Assembly: GCA_964451925.1 (NCBI GenBank)
Contig: CAYVKA010000104.1
Span: 1-15,696 of the forward strand
Direction: 5' to 3'
Source of the DNA: Nevskia sp964451925
GTDB taxonomy: Bacteria > Pseudomonadota > Gammaproteobacteria > Nevskiales > Nevskiaceae
Length of the DNA stretch: 15,696 nt
Made by a program: the position numbers and the translations under genes. How positions within the stretch are numbered: the stretch's first letter is position 1; the number at the start of each line of letters is the position of its first letter. Below the pieces are notes generated by a model that had not been told where the DNA came from, did no database searches, and was given only the letters and a program-made list of their open reading frames with translations. Below are positions 5,767 through 13,475 of the stretch, piece after piece.

Positions 5767-6180
5767 GTGTACTGCGGCCCTATGCCCGCATCGGCGAAAC
5801 TTCCCGAGCGTTGTGTCTCGCGCGAGCCGGCCACCGGCCGGCTGGTGATGCTGCGCCGCGGGCAAAAGGGTTTCGAATACATTGGCGGCGAGCGCCCGCC
5901 GGATGTGTACAACCGCGCGCTGGGCCTCAGCTACGAGCAGGTGGAAGCGATGGAATACGGCGCCCTGTTCGGCTTCGACGCGGAATTGGCCGACCCGGAC
6001 AGCGTGCGCAAGGTGCGCGAGGACCTCGGTCTGCCGGTGGGGCTGATCGGTGTCCCGGCTGCCGCGCCGGCCAGCCGTCCGCCACCGCCGCGTCCGGCGC
6101 CAAAGCCGGACGTATCGGAGGAAATCGGCAACTTCGCGCCCTGGTTCCAGGAAGCGCTGGCCCGCGGTTCGAAGCGCTGA
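5767..6180 (+). CDS. Small hypothetical protein with proline-rich linker
   Basis: 137 aa from the GTG at 5767; the ATG at 5782 would give 132 aa. I do not recognise the family. No signal peptide or membrane segment is visible, so it is probably cytosolic. Residues 16-75 form a compact part, CVSREPATGRLVMLRRGQKGF..., containing PPDVYNRALGL and a helical stretch SYEQVEAMEYGALFGFD. A second helix is at 76-90. A proline/alanine linker at 98-114 (PAAAPASRPPPPRPAPKP) joins a short C-terminal helix, EEIGNFAPWFQEAL, which looks like a binding peptide. Frame and codon use match the neighbours. It stands alone: divergent from the peroxiredoxin and convergent with the ubi-linked lipoprotein, 21 nt before that gene's stop. 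Confidence 0.7.
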   Translation: MYCGPMPASAKLPERCVSREPATGRLVMLRRGQKGFEYIGGERPPDVYNRALGLSYEQVEAMEYGALFGFDAELADPDSVRKVREDLGLPVGLIGVPAAAPASRPPPPRPAPKPDVSEEIGNFAPWFQEALARGSKR

Positions 6181-6201
6181 GGTGCCGCGCGGCGGCAGGC
6201 T

Positions 6202-6672
6202 CTAACGGGGATCGCGCCCGTTGAAGGCGAAGTCCGAAAAGCTGCGGCTGGCGGGATCGTAGAGCGCGCCCCAGGCGCCGGTGCCGCCGTCGCAGATGAC
6301 GATGGCGTAGTGCTTCCAGTCCTTGTTGGCCATCGGCTCAAGGAAGGCGTTGACGTAGATCAGCCGGCGCCCCTGGCTCTGGATGCCGAAATACTGGCGA
6401 TCGTAGGCGGCCGGGTCACCGACCCGGGGCAGCAAGCCGGCGGGCGCCATGGCGTCGAGTGCCGGCAGGTCCTGGTCCAGCCGGCGCACGTCCTCCGGGC
6501 CCGGCTGCCAGGTCGAATCGTAGTGCGGCGGATTGGGCCGCGAGCACTGTTCCTCCACCAGTTCGGCCTGGTCCGGGCCCAGCACCGCCGAGCGCATCGG
6601 CGCGGCGCAGCCCGGCAGCAGCGCCGCGCAGGCCAGGGCGCCCGCCAGGCGGCGCAGGCGCTCAGCCCTCAT
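6202..6672 (-). CDS. Uncharacterised outer-membrane lipoprotein, coupled to ubiB
   Basis: 156 aa. The N-terminus MRAERLRRLAGALACAALLPGC has a basic start, a hydrophobic core and a lipobox LPGC, giving lipidation at Cys22. Ala at +2 predicts sorting to the outer membrane in Gram-negatives. The body has two further cysteines (C43, C127). Its best-conserved-looking block is DRQYFGIQSQGRRLIYVNAF (91-110) and then YAIVICDGGTGAWGALYDP (122-140), ending FSDFAFNGRD. I recall this pattern from hypothetical proteobacterial lipoproteins without a known role. The start codon lies inside the 3' end of ubiB (11-nt overlap) and has no clear Shine-Dalgarno sequence, so translation is likely coupled to ubiB. 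This suggests co-expression but does not prove a role in ubiquinone synthesis. Confidence 0.82.
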   Translation of the reverse strand: MRAERLRRLAGALACAALLPGCAAPMRSAVLGPDQAELVEEQCSRPNPPHYDSTWQPGPEDVRRLDQDLPALDAMAPAGLLPRVGDPAAYDRQYFGIQSQGRRLIYVNAFLEPMANKDWKHYAIVICDGGTGAWGALYDPASRSFSDFAFNGRDPR

Positions 6673-8281
6673 TGCGCAAGGCCTTGCGCCAGCACACGGC
6701 GCCAGCCAGCGCCAGCGCTGCGCACAGCACTACGACCCCGGTTGGCGGCGGGCTGTGCGCGGTGAGGCCGTAGAGCAGTGCCGCGGCCAGCCAGGTGGCG
6801 CCGCCGGCGAAAGCGAATACCGTACGCCGGTTGGCGGCGCGGATTTCGCCGCGCAATCCCTCCATGCTCTCGGCATTCAGGCCGCCTTGTCCCGGCCCCT
6901 GCGCCAGCACCTTGAGCGCGCGTTGCGCCAGCTCCGGCAGCGACTCGGCCAGGGCCGGGGCCTGGCTGCGCAGGCGCGCCAGCTGCGCGCCGGGGCCGAT
7001 GCGGTTCCACATCCATTCTTCCATGATCGGCTTGGCTGTCTTCCATAGGTCCAGGTCAGGGTAGAGCTGGCGGCCGAGGCCCTCGATGGTCAGCAGGGTC
7101 TTCTGCAGCAGCACCAGCTGCGGCTGCACCTGGTAGTTGAAGCGGCGCGCGATCTGGAACAGGCGCAGCAGGAAGAAGCCGAACGAGATGTCCTTGATCG
7201 GCCGGCCGAAGATCGGCTCGCACACGGTGCGGATGGCCGATTCGAAATCCTCCACCCGGGTGCCCTTGGGAATCCAGCCCGACTCCACGTGCAGCTCGGC
7301 CACCTTCTTGTAGTCGCGGTTGAAGAAGGCCAGGAAGTTCTCGGCCAGGTAGCGCTGGTCGGCCTGGGTCAGACTGCCGACGATGCCAAAGTCCACCGCC
7401 AGGTAGCTCGGCTTCCGCGGATCGGCCATGTCGACGAAGATGTTGCCGGGGTGCATGTCGGCGTGGAAGAAGTTGTCGCGGAACACCTGCTTGAAGAAAA
7501 TCTCCACGCCGCGTTCGGCCAGCACCTGGAAGTTGGCGCCCTGCTGACGCAGGGTGTCCATCTCGCGGATGCTGATGCCGTGGATGCGCTCCAGCACCAG
7601 CACGTCCGGCCGGCTGTAGTCCCAGAACACCAGCGGGTGGTAGATCAGCTCCGAGCCAAGCCAGTTGCGGCGCAGCTGGGCGCAGTTGGCGCCCTCGCGC
7701 ATCAGGTCCAGCTCGTCGAAGATCACTTTCTCGTATTCGGCCACCACCGCGCGCGGGCGCAGGCGCTTGCCGGAGGGGTGCCAGCGCTCGGCGAACTCGG
7801 CCAGCGCGCGCAGCAGGGCGATATCGCGCTCCACCAGCGCTTCCACGCCCGGCCGCAGCACCTTCACCACCACTTCCATGCCCGGATCGTTCGGCCCTTG
7901 CGGCTTGAGCCGCGCGGTGTGCACCTGGGCGACGGAGGCGGCAGCCAGCGGCACCTCGTCAAACTCAGCGAAGATCTCGTCCACCGGCCGGCCCAGTGCC
8001 TTTTCGACGATGGCGCGGGCTTCGGCGCCGGGGAAGGGCGGCACCCGGTCCTGCAGCTTGGCCAGCTCGGCCGCCACTTCCGGCGGCAGGATGTCGGGCC
8101 GGGTGGACAGGGCCTGGCCGAACTTGACGAACACCGGCCCCAGCTCCTCCAGCGCCAGGCGCAGGCGCTCGCCGCGCGGCAGCTTGTGCGGGCGCGGCTT
8201 GCGGCCCATGAACTCGCCCAGGCCATATTTGCGCACGACGCGGCTGATCTGCCACATGCGGGCGATACGCATCGGGTTCAT
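6662..8281 (-). CDS. ubiB: UbiB, atypical protein-kinase-like ATPase of ubiquinone biosynthesis
   Basis: 539 aa (E. coli 546). A member of the ABC1/ADCK/COQ8 family, required for ubiquinone synthesis, where its ATPase activity is thought to help extract or organise lipid precursors for the Ubi complex at the inner membrane. The family's KxGQ motif is FVKFGQ (51-56). The alanine-rich nucleotide loop is PLAAASVAQVH (111-121), and K140 in VVVKVLRP is the ATP lysine. HADMHPGN (273-280) is the catalytic loop and DFG (297-299) the metal site. Two hydrophobic C-terminal helices, about 488-535, anchor it in the membrane. The ATG at 8281 shares its A with the ubiJ stop (TGATG), a classic coupling arrangement. 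A start 84 nt upstream has no family-like N-terminus. The downstream lipoprotein overlaps its last 11 nt. Confidence 0.97.
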   Translation of the reverse strand: MNPMRIARMWQISRVVRKYGLGEFMGRKPRPHKLPRGERLRLALEELGPVFVKFGQALSTRPDILPPEVAAELAKLQDRVPPFPGAEARAIVEKALGRPVDEIFAEFDEVPLAAASVAQVHTARLKPQGPNDPGMEVVVKVLRPGVEALVERDIALLRALAEFAERWHPSGKRLRPRAVVAEYEKVIFDELDLMREGANCAQLRRNWLGSELIYHPLVFWDYSRPDVLVLERIHGISIREMDTLRQQGANFQVLAERGVEIFFKQVFRDNFFHADMHPGNIFVDMADPRKPSYLAVDFGIVGSLTQADQRYLAENFLAFFNRDYKKVAELHVESGWIPKGTRVEDFESAIRTVCEPIFGRPIKDISFGFFLLRLFQIARRFNYQVQPQLVLLQKTLLTIEGLGRQLYPDLDLWKTAKPIMEEWMWNRIGPGAQLARLRSQAPALAESLPELAQRALKVLAQGPGQGGLNAESMEGLRGEIRAANRRTVFAFAGGATWLAAALLYGLTAHSPPPTGVVVLCAALALAGAVCWRKALRNEG

Positions 8282-8892
8282 CAGGCGGCCTTTCCTTCCA
8301 GCAGCGCCAGGCGCGCTTCCAGCCGGTCGGCGCCCTCGCGCAACGTTTCCACCCCCTGCATCCATTCCTCGATATCACCGGCGCGGGCCAGGTCGCCGGT
8401 TTCCTCGCGCAGGTATTCGGCGGTGTCCTGCGTCAGCCGCTGCGCGGCATGGCGGCCCCAGCCGAACAGTTCGCGCAGTCCGCCCACCAGGCGGTGCGCT
8501 GCGGCATCGCCGAGCAGGCGCGCGGCCAGTTCCTCCGGATCGAAGCCGACCCGCGCCAGCAGCGCGTTGAAGCGCGTCAGCAATTCGGTATCGCCTTCCA
8601 CTTCCAGCCCGGCGGGCAGGCCGGCCTCGCCGCCGGCGCTGCGCAGGGCCAGTTGCAGCAGGCGCAGGCTCGGCGCCGCCAGGCGCACGTCGGGCGGCGC
8701 CGCCGGCTCGGCCAGCACGCGCACGCCGCCCGCGTGCGGCTCGATCACGAAGGTCCAGCCCAGGTCGGCGATGTGCAGGGCGATGCTCTTGCCGGACAGG
8801 GCGGTGCATTCCTCCAGTGCGGAACGCTCCAGCCGCAGGTAGCGGTTGAGGGCGACTTCCAGGCCCGCGCAAGCCAGGGCGGGAGCGGTCAT
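8281..8892 (-). CDS. ubiJ: UbiJ, SCP2-domain accessory factor of ubiquinone biosynthesis
   Basis: 203 aa (E. coli UbiJ 201). UbiJ binds lipid precursors through an N-terminal SCP2-like domain and scaffolds the soluble Ubi hydroxylase/methylase complex. The SCP2-like part covers about 10-115 and ends in the characteristic LEVEGDTELLTRFNALL. It is followed by RLLGDAAAHRLV and a C-terminal helical, probably coiled-coil segment (about 150-203), as in the family. The ATG at 8892 has GGGAG (8903-8899 on the - strand) 6 nt upstream; the longer frame to 8934 begins with unrelated basic residues. The order ubiE-ubiJ-ubiB is the standard gammaproteobacterial arrangement and strongly supports the call. 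The 106-nt gap to ubiE contains no clear terminator. Confidence 0.93.
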   Translation of the reverse strand: MTAPALACAGLEVALNRYLRLERSALEECTALSGKSIALHIADLGWTFVIEPHAGGVRVLAEPAAPPDVRLAAPSLRLLQLALRSAGGEAGLPAGLEVEGDTELLTRFNALLARVGFDPEELAARLLGDAAAHRLVGGLRELFGWGRHAAQRLTQDTAEYLREETGDLARAGDIEEWMQGVETLREGADRLEARLALLEGKAA

Positions 8893-8998
8893 GACGCACT
8901 CCCTGCGCCGGCTTCCAGAGAAACGGCGAGGCATGGAAGCATCGCCACCAAGGCGCTTGCTTCAAGGGGAAAGCGGAAACCCCGAACCGGGACCTTCT

Positions 8999-9778
8999 TC
9001 ATTCCAGTCGGTATCCCCGGTGCACCGCGACGATGCCGCCGGTCAGGTTGTACACCTGCACCCGGCTGAGGCCGGCGTTTTCCATCATGCCCTTGAGCGT
9101 GGCCTGGTCCGGGTGCATGCGGATCGACTCGGCCAGGTAGCGGTAGCTGTCCGCGTCGCGCGCCACCAGGCGGCCCATCAGCGGCAGCAGGCGGAACGAA
9201 TATTCGTCATAAACCTTGGCCAGCCCGGCGTTCAGCGGCTTGGAGAACTCCAGCACCAGCAGGCGTCCGCCCGGCTTCAGCGCACGCGTCATCGCCGCCA
9301 GCGCCGCGTCCTTGTCGGTGACATTGCGCAGGCCGAAGCCGATGGTGATGCAGTCGAAGGTGCCGTCGGCGAAAGGCAGCTTCTCGGCATTGGCCTGGGC
9401 CAGCGGCACATCGACCACGCCGTGGTCGACCAGCCGCATGTGGCCCTGCTGCAGCATCGCCGCATTGATGTCCGACAGCACCACCAGGCCCTGCGGACCG
9501 GCCTGGCGGCGGAATTCACGCGACAGGTCGCCGGTGCCGCCGGCCACGTCCAGCACGCGCTCGCCCGGCCGCACCCCGGCCAGGTCGATGACGAAGCGCT
9601 TCCACAGGCGGTGGATGCCGAACGACATCAGGTCGTTCATCAGGTCGTAGCGGTTGGCCACGGAGGAGAACACCTCGCGCACGCGCTGCTGCTTCTGCGT
9701 GGTCGGCACTTCCTCGAAGCCGAAATGGGTGTAACCCGGCTTTTTCCCGCTTTCCGGGCCTGGCTTGTCGTTGGGCAT
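8999..9778 (-). CDS. ubiE: UbiE, ubiquinone/menaquinone C-methyltransferase
   Basis: 259 aa (E. coli 251). An S-adenosylmethionine-dependent enzyme that methylates the quinone ring at carbon 2 of the ubiquinone intermediate, and demethylmenaquinone where that is made. The signature YDLMNDLMSFGIHRLWKRF is at 44-62. The SAM-binding motif I VLDVAGGTGD is at 75-84, the acidic residue D103 (LSDIN) follows, and GFGLRNV is at 147-153. The C-terminus NLTGGIVAVHRGYRL is the family ending. The ATG at 9778 fits family length, but the 20 nt before it contain no Shine-Dalgarno sequence. It is the first gene of the unit ubiE-ubiJ-ubiB-lipoprotein and is divergent from the lpxR-like gene. Quinone methylation and the UbiB/UbiJ functions belong to one pathway. 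Confidence 0.97.
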   Translation of the reverse strand: MPNDKPGPESGKKPGYTHFGFEEVPTTQKQQRVREVFSSVANRYDLMNDLMSFGIHRLWKRFVIDLAGVRPGERVLDVAGGTGDLSREFRRQAGPQGLVVLSDINAAMLQQGHMRLVDHGVVDVPLAQANAEKLPFADGTFDCITIGFGLRNVTDKDAALAAMTRALKPGGRLLVLEFSKPLNAGLAKVYDEYSFRLLPLMGRLVARDADSYRYLAESIRMHPDQATLKGMMENAGLSRVQVYNLTGGIVAVHRGYRLE

Positions 9779-9804
9779 GGGGGTCTGGCGTGGTCAGTGG
9801 CGCT

Positions 9805-9810
9805 ATTATC
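9805..9810 (-). promoter_or_regulatory. Possible -10 box for the ubiE operon
   Basis: GATAAT on the - strand, 26 nt before the ubiE start codon, implying a leader of about 20 nt. No clear -35 hexamer is present at the expected distance. A 7-bp inverted repeat, CTGGCGT/ACGCCAG (9785-9791/9831-9837), flanks it. The 205-nt gap also has a short hairpin at 9885-9889/9894-9898 and must hold the lpxR promoter, which I cannot place. Confidence 0.35.
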
Positions 9811-9983
9811 TCCCAGAACGCGCGGCCCAGACGCCAGGGGGCTGGTCTTCGGGGCATCCGCTGCGGCTCTTGAATCGTAGTCAGCAGACCCCAGTCTGGA
9901 GCGATTGCCGCTGGGCAGAATCTGCGCCGCCGCATGCATGGGCCGGCCGGATCGGCACAGGGTTCTAAGAAAAAGGAAGGGCG

Positions 9984-11027
9984 ATGAAGTCGGCTCTGTT
10001 GATATGCCGTTGCCTGGGCATGGCGATGCTGCTGGCGGCTGCCGCGGCCGGGGCCGACCCAGGGAAGTATGGCGATCCGGCGCGGTTCTCGGTGCTTGAG
10101 GAAAACGACGGCATCATCACCCACAAGGATCGTTACTACACCCAGGGACTGCAGTTGTCCTACCTGTCCGGCGACCTCACCGGCCATCAGAACTGGAACC
10201 GGGTGTTCGACGCCGTCGGCTGGGCGCTGCCGATGTACCGCGACCGCGACGGCGTGGCGCAGCGCCGCTTCGAATACGTCCCGATCGCGCAGGTCGAATT
10301 CACGCCGCAGGGACTGGACGCCACCACGCCCGATCCGAACGACCGTCCGTACGCCGCCTGGCTGTTCACCGGGCTGCACCTGCTGCAGGAAAACGATCAG
10401 AACAGCCTCAACAATCTGGAAGTGCTGGCCGGTGTGGTCGGCCCCGACGCCTTCGGCAGGCAGATCCAGGACGGCTACCATCAGCTGGTCGGGTTCCATC
10501 AGTCGCGCGGCTGGGACCACCAGATCCCCGACCGCGCCGCGTTCCAGTTCTCCTACGACTACAAGCGGCGCCTGGACCTGAATTTCGGCTCGCACTATCA
10601 GGCCGACGTGATCCCGGAAGCCGGCGTCAGCCTCGGCAACGTCTACCGCTACCTCGATGCCGGCGCGCTGCTGCGCTTCGGCAACGCGCTCGATGTCGAC
10701 TACGGCCCGGAGCATATCCGGCCGGCGCTGTCCGGCACCGCCTTCAGCGACTACCGGCGGCTCGGCGCCAGCTGGTTCCACTGGTATCTCTATGCCGGGG
10801 TGCAGGAGCGGCGCACCTTCTACAACCTGTTCATCGACGCCGCCGATGAAGTGGCGCCGCACGGCCTGGACCGGCCCTCGTTCAACACCGACTACGTCGG
10901 CGGCGCCTCGATCTTTTTCGGCCACTTCCTGCGCGCCGACTTCCTCGCCGCCCGGCGCAGCCGGGAATTCAACAATCAGAACGGCGCGCAGGTGTTCGGC
11001 GGCGTCAACCTGACCTTCGATCCCTGA
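9984..11027 (+). CDS. LpxR-family (DUF2219) outer-membrane lipid A deacylase
   Basis: 347 aa. A signal peptide, MKSALLICRCLGMAMLLAAA with cleavage near residue 24, is followed by a beta-barrel-type sequence of alternating hydrophobic residues. LpxR removes the 3'-acyloxyacyl chain of lipid A in the outer membrane, altering recognition by host immunity and permeability. The family hallmark LEENDGII...DRYYTQGLQLSYL (38-61) carries N41, D42 and T53. PNDRPYAAWLF (118-128) and VVGPDAFGRQIQDGYHQLVGF (151-171) with H166 follow, then RGWDHQ. These match the Asn/Asp, Thr and His residues of the known LpxR active site. AAGGAAGG lies just before the ATG. Enzyme activity is inferred; many DUF2219 proteins are untested. 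It appears monocistronic. Confidence 0.85.
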   Translation: MKSALLICRCLGMAMLLAAAAAGADPGKYGDPARFSVLEENDGIITHKDRYYTQGLQLSYLSGDLTGHQNWNRVFDAVGWALPMYRDRDGVAQRRFEYVPIAQVEFTPQGLDATTPDPNDRPYAAWLFTGLHLLQENDQNSLNNLEVLAGVVGPDAFGRQIQDGYHQLVGFHQSRGWDHQIPDRAAFQFSYDYKRRLDLNFGSHYQADVIPEAGVSLGNVYRYLDAGALLRFGNALDVDYGPEHIRPALSGTAFSDYRRLGASWFHWYLYAGVQERRTFYNLFIDAADEVAPHGLDRPSFNTDYVGGASIFFGHFLRADFLAARRSREFNNQNGAQVFGGVNLTFDP

Positions 11028-11080
11028 GCCGTCGGCCGCGAGGGCCCGTTCCGGCCGCCGCCGCGTTGGGCTGTTTCTAC

Positions 11081-11133
11081 CATCGCCGGTCCGTCATGGC
11101 ACGCTGCATGCTACCGCTGGTCGGCGATGACGG
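11081..11133 (+). promoter_or_regulatory. Structured region between lpxR-like and PDE genes
   Basis: CATCGCCG (11081-11088) pairs with CGGCGATG (11122-11129), while CCGTCAT (11091-11097) can instead pair with ATGACGG (11127-11133); the two pairings compete for the same bases. GCATGC lies in the loop. It does not match a riboswitch I know. A further GC hairpin is at 11132-11136/11140-11144. The 258-nt gap (11028-11285) has no gene that I can support. Confidence 0.35.
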
Positions 11134-11210
11134 CCCGCCGGGCCGGCCTGGGTTCTGTGGCCCGCCGCCAATCCAGTAGTAAGTCAGGTCGGATATTTTT
11201 CCCCGCTGCC

Positions 11211-11228
11211 CGGAAACGCCGGTTTCCG
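11211..11228 (+). repeat. Leader hairpin upstream of the PDE gene
   Basis: CGGAAAC (11211-11217), GCCG, GTTTCCG (11222-11228): perfect 7-bp stem, 57 nt before the start codon. It lies just downstream of the AT-rich GGATATTTTT (11191-11200), which may be part of the promoter. Confidence 0.45.
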
Positions 11229-11285
11229 TGAGGCCCACGGCCTCGAGGGTGTGCATGAAGCTTCGCGGGATCAGTGTGAGGTTTC

Positions 11286-13412
11286 ATGTACGGGGACGCC
11301 TTGTCGGTGCTGGAGCACTCGGTCTGTGCCGGAATCTGGACCTATGATCCCGGCGCCGGGCGCCTGTGGTGGTCGGCCGGGACCTTCCTGATCCATGGCT
11401 TGCCGGCGGATGCGCCGCAGCCCGACCCGCAGCGCGCCCTGGAGTATTACACCCCGGATTCCCGTGCCCGGCTGCAGTGCGCTTTCCAGGCCGGGCTCAG
11501 CAGCGGCGAGCCCTGGGACCTGAGCCTGAGCATCGTGGCGGCCGACGGCCGCCTGCGCCGGGTGCGCGCCACCGGCGAGGCCATCGTCCGCGACGGCGTG
11601 GTGATCGAGGTCGCCGGCAGCTTCATCGATGTCGAGGCACAGCAGCAGGCGCAGCGCGTGCTCGACAGCCAGGGGCTGATCTCGCAGATCGCCGACGACG
11701 CCACCCGCCGCCGCTTCGAGGACGCCCTGTTCGCCGAGCAGGAACTGGCGCAGCTGACGCTTGCCGCCATCGCCGACGGCGTGGTCCGCACCGATCCGCA
11801 CGGCCGCGTGCTGTTCTGCAACGTCGCGGCGCAGCGCCTGACCGGCTATGCGGTGGCGCGCGTGCGCGGCTGGCACTTCGACGAGGTGGTGCGCCTGCAG
11901 GTCGAGGGGGCCGCGCCTGCCGTGGCACAGGGGCCGCTGCAGCGCGCGTTGCGCGGCGATGGCCCGCAGGCCCTGCCGCCGCACACCGCGCTGCGCGCGG
12001 CCGATGGCGCGGTCTGGCCGGTGGAAGGGTCCATCACCCCGGTGCACGACCGCAACGGTACGCTCAGCGGCTGCATCGCCATCTTCCGCGATGTTTCGCA
12101 GACCCGCACGCTGACGCAGCAGCTGCGGCACCAGTCGCTGCACGATCCGCTCACCGGCCTGCCCAACCGCGGCCGTTTCGAGCAGGAACTGGCCGCCAGG
12201 CTGGCGGCGGCGCGGGCCTCCGGCCAGGATCATGCACTGCTGTTCCTCGACCTCGACCGCTTCACCCTGATCAACGACACCTGCGGCCATCAGGACGGAG
12301 ACCGCCTGCTGCTGCAGGTGGCGCAGGAGCTGGGCGCGCGGCTGCGGCCGGACGATCTGCTGGCGCGCATCGGCGACGACAAGTTTGGCCTGATCCTGCA
12401 GGGCTGCGGCGCGGCGCAGGCCCTGCCCCAGGCCCAGGCCCTGGTCGCAGCGGTGGACGGCAGGCGCTTCCGCCTCGGCGAGCGCGCCTTCCAGCTCAGC
12501 CTGAGCGCGGGAGTCGCCAGCATCGACGCCGCCGCCGAGGATGCGCGGCAGGTGCTGATGCAGGCCGATACCGCCTGCTACGTGGCCAAGCGTCTGGGCG
12601 GCAACCGCGCCCAGCTGTACCAGAGCAGCGACCATGAAGTGTCGCGCACGCGCAACGACATGGACTGGGTGGCGCGCATCGAACAGGCGCTGGACGAGAA
12701 CCGCATCGAGCTGTTCGCGCAGCGCATCGTGCCGCTGGAAGGCGGCAGCGCGCCCTGCTACGAACTGCTGGTGCGGCTGCGGCAGCACGACGGCAGCTTC
12801 GCCCCGCCCGGCGACTTCCTGCCGGCGGCGCAGCGCTTCGGCATGATGGACAAGATCGAGCGCAGCGTGGTGCGCCAGGCGCTGGACAAGATCGACCGCC
12901 TGCAGCGCCAGGGCGGCGCCAGCGAGTTCGGCTACCTGTCGGTCAATCTGTCCGGCACCAGCCTGTCCGACCAGGGGTTCACCGCTTTCCTGCTGCACGA
13001 GCTGGAGCGCCGCGGCACGCCGCCGGAGCGGGTGCGCTTCGAGATCACCGAAACCGCGGCGCTGAGCGAAACCGCCGCGGCGCGGAGCTTCATCGCCAGC
13101 CTGCACCGCCTCGGTTACAAGATCCTGCTCGACGATTTCGGCACCGGCTTCACCTCCTTCGGCTACCTCAAGTCGCTCGGCGCCAATGGCCTCAAGGTGG
13201 ACCAGTCGTTCACCAGCAACTTGGCCGGCGACGTCATCAACCAGGCCATCGTCGAGTCGATCTGCAAGATCGGCAGCAGCCTGGGGCTGGAGATCATCGC
13301 CGAGGGCGTGGAGGACGACGTCACCCTGCAGGCACTGCGTTCGCTCGGGGTGCGCCATGCCCAGGGCTGGCTGTTCCACCGGCCGGAGCCGCTGGAGCAG
13401 GTGCTGTCGTAA
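11286..13412 (+). CDS. PAS-PAS-GGDEF-EAL protein, probable c-di-GMP phosphodiesterase
   Basis: 708 aa, no membrane segment or signal peptide, so cytosolic. GAGG (11278-11281) supports the ATG. Residues 15-118 resemble a PAS/PAC sensor (IWTYDPGAGRLWWSAGTF, AADGRLRRVRA). A second PAS is at about 155-270 (IADGVVRTDPHGRVLFCN), followed by LRHQSLHDPLTGLPNR, the usual GGDEF entry. In the GGDEF domain (280-445) the active motif is GDDKF (363-367) instead of GG[D/E]EF, so cyclase activity is probably lost. The inhibitory-site pattern RxxD (R354-D357) remains five residues upstream. The EAL domain (462-705) keeps its metal and catalytic residues: E493 (ELL), N554, E586, D616-D617 (DDFGTG), K637 and E673-E676 (EGVE). 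The likely role is sensory-controlled breakdown of c-di-GMP. The signal sensed is unknown. Confidence 0.93.
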   Translation: MYGDALSVLEHSVCAGIWTYDPGAGRLWWSAGTFLIHGLPADAPQPDPQRALEYYTPDSRARLQCAFQAGLSSGEPWDLSLSIVAADGRLRRVRATGEAIVRDGVVIEVAGSFIDVEAQQQAQRVLDSQGLISQIADDATRRRFEDALFAEQELAQLTLAAIADGVVRTDPHGRVLFCNVAAQRLTGYAVARVRGWHFDEVVRLQVEGAAPAVAQGPLQRALRGDGPQALPPHTALRAADGAVWPVEGSITPVHDRNGTLSGCIAIFRDVSQTRTLTQQLRHQSLHDPLTGLPNRGRFEQELAARLAAARASGQDHALLFLDLDRFTLINDTCGHQDGDRLLLQVAQELGARLRPDDLLARIGDDKFGLILQGCGAAQALPQAQALVAAVDGRRFRLGERAFQLSLSAGVASIDAAAEDARQVLMQADTACYVAKRLGGNRAQLYQSSDHEVSRTRNDMDWVARIEQALDENRIELFAQRIVPLEGGSAPCYELLVRLRQHDGSFAPPGDFLPAAQRFGMMDKIERSVVRQALDKIDRLQRQGGASEFGYLSVNLSGTSLSDQGFTAFLLHELERRGTPPERVRFEITETAALSETAAARSFIASLHRLGYKILLDDFGTGFTSFGYLKSLGANGLKVDQSFTSNLAGDVINQAIVESICKIGSSLGLEIIAEGVEDDVTLQALRSLGVRHAQGWLFHRPEPLEQVLS

Positions 13413-13424
13413 TGTCGTCCTGAC

Positions 13425-13475
13425 AAGCACCGCGCCATCCGTGGCGCGGACTGTTCAAGCAAGCGGCTGGTGCTT
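13425..13475. terminator. Hairpin between convergent PDE and def genes
   Basis: CCGCGCCA (13430-13437), TCCG, TGGCGCGG (13442-13449) is a perfect 8-bp stem. An outer pair AAGCACC/GGTGCTT (13425-13431/13469-13475) can enclose it and touches the def stop codon. T-tracts are weak, so the terminator role is tentative and could serve both strands. Confidence 0.4.

Noticed and set aside
5494..5865. N-terminal extension of the peroxiredoxin frame
   Set aside because: No RBS or family match; the start at 5493 has a good RBS and begins a proper signal peptide.
7289..8842. 517-aa open frame on the + strand opposite ubiB and ubiJ
   Set aside because: It is antisense to two clearly identified genes, His/Arg/Ala-rich and without motifs: a typical high-GC shadow.
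9516..10925. 469-aa open frame on the - strand across lpxR-like and ubiE
   Set aside because: It crosses two well-supported genes in the wrong frame and shows no motif.
11028..11285. c-di-GMP riboswitch upstream of the PDE gene
   Set aside because: I looked for the conserved GEMM-type core and did not find it; only generic hairpins are present.
11271..13430. 719-aa open frame on the - strand opposite the PDE gene
   Set aside because: The + strand encodes clear PAS, GGDEF and EAL motifs; the antisense frame shows no domain and is longer only because stop codons are rare.
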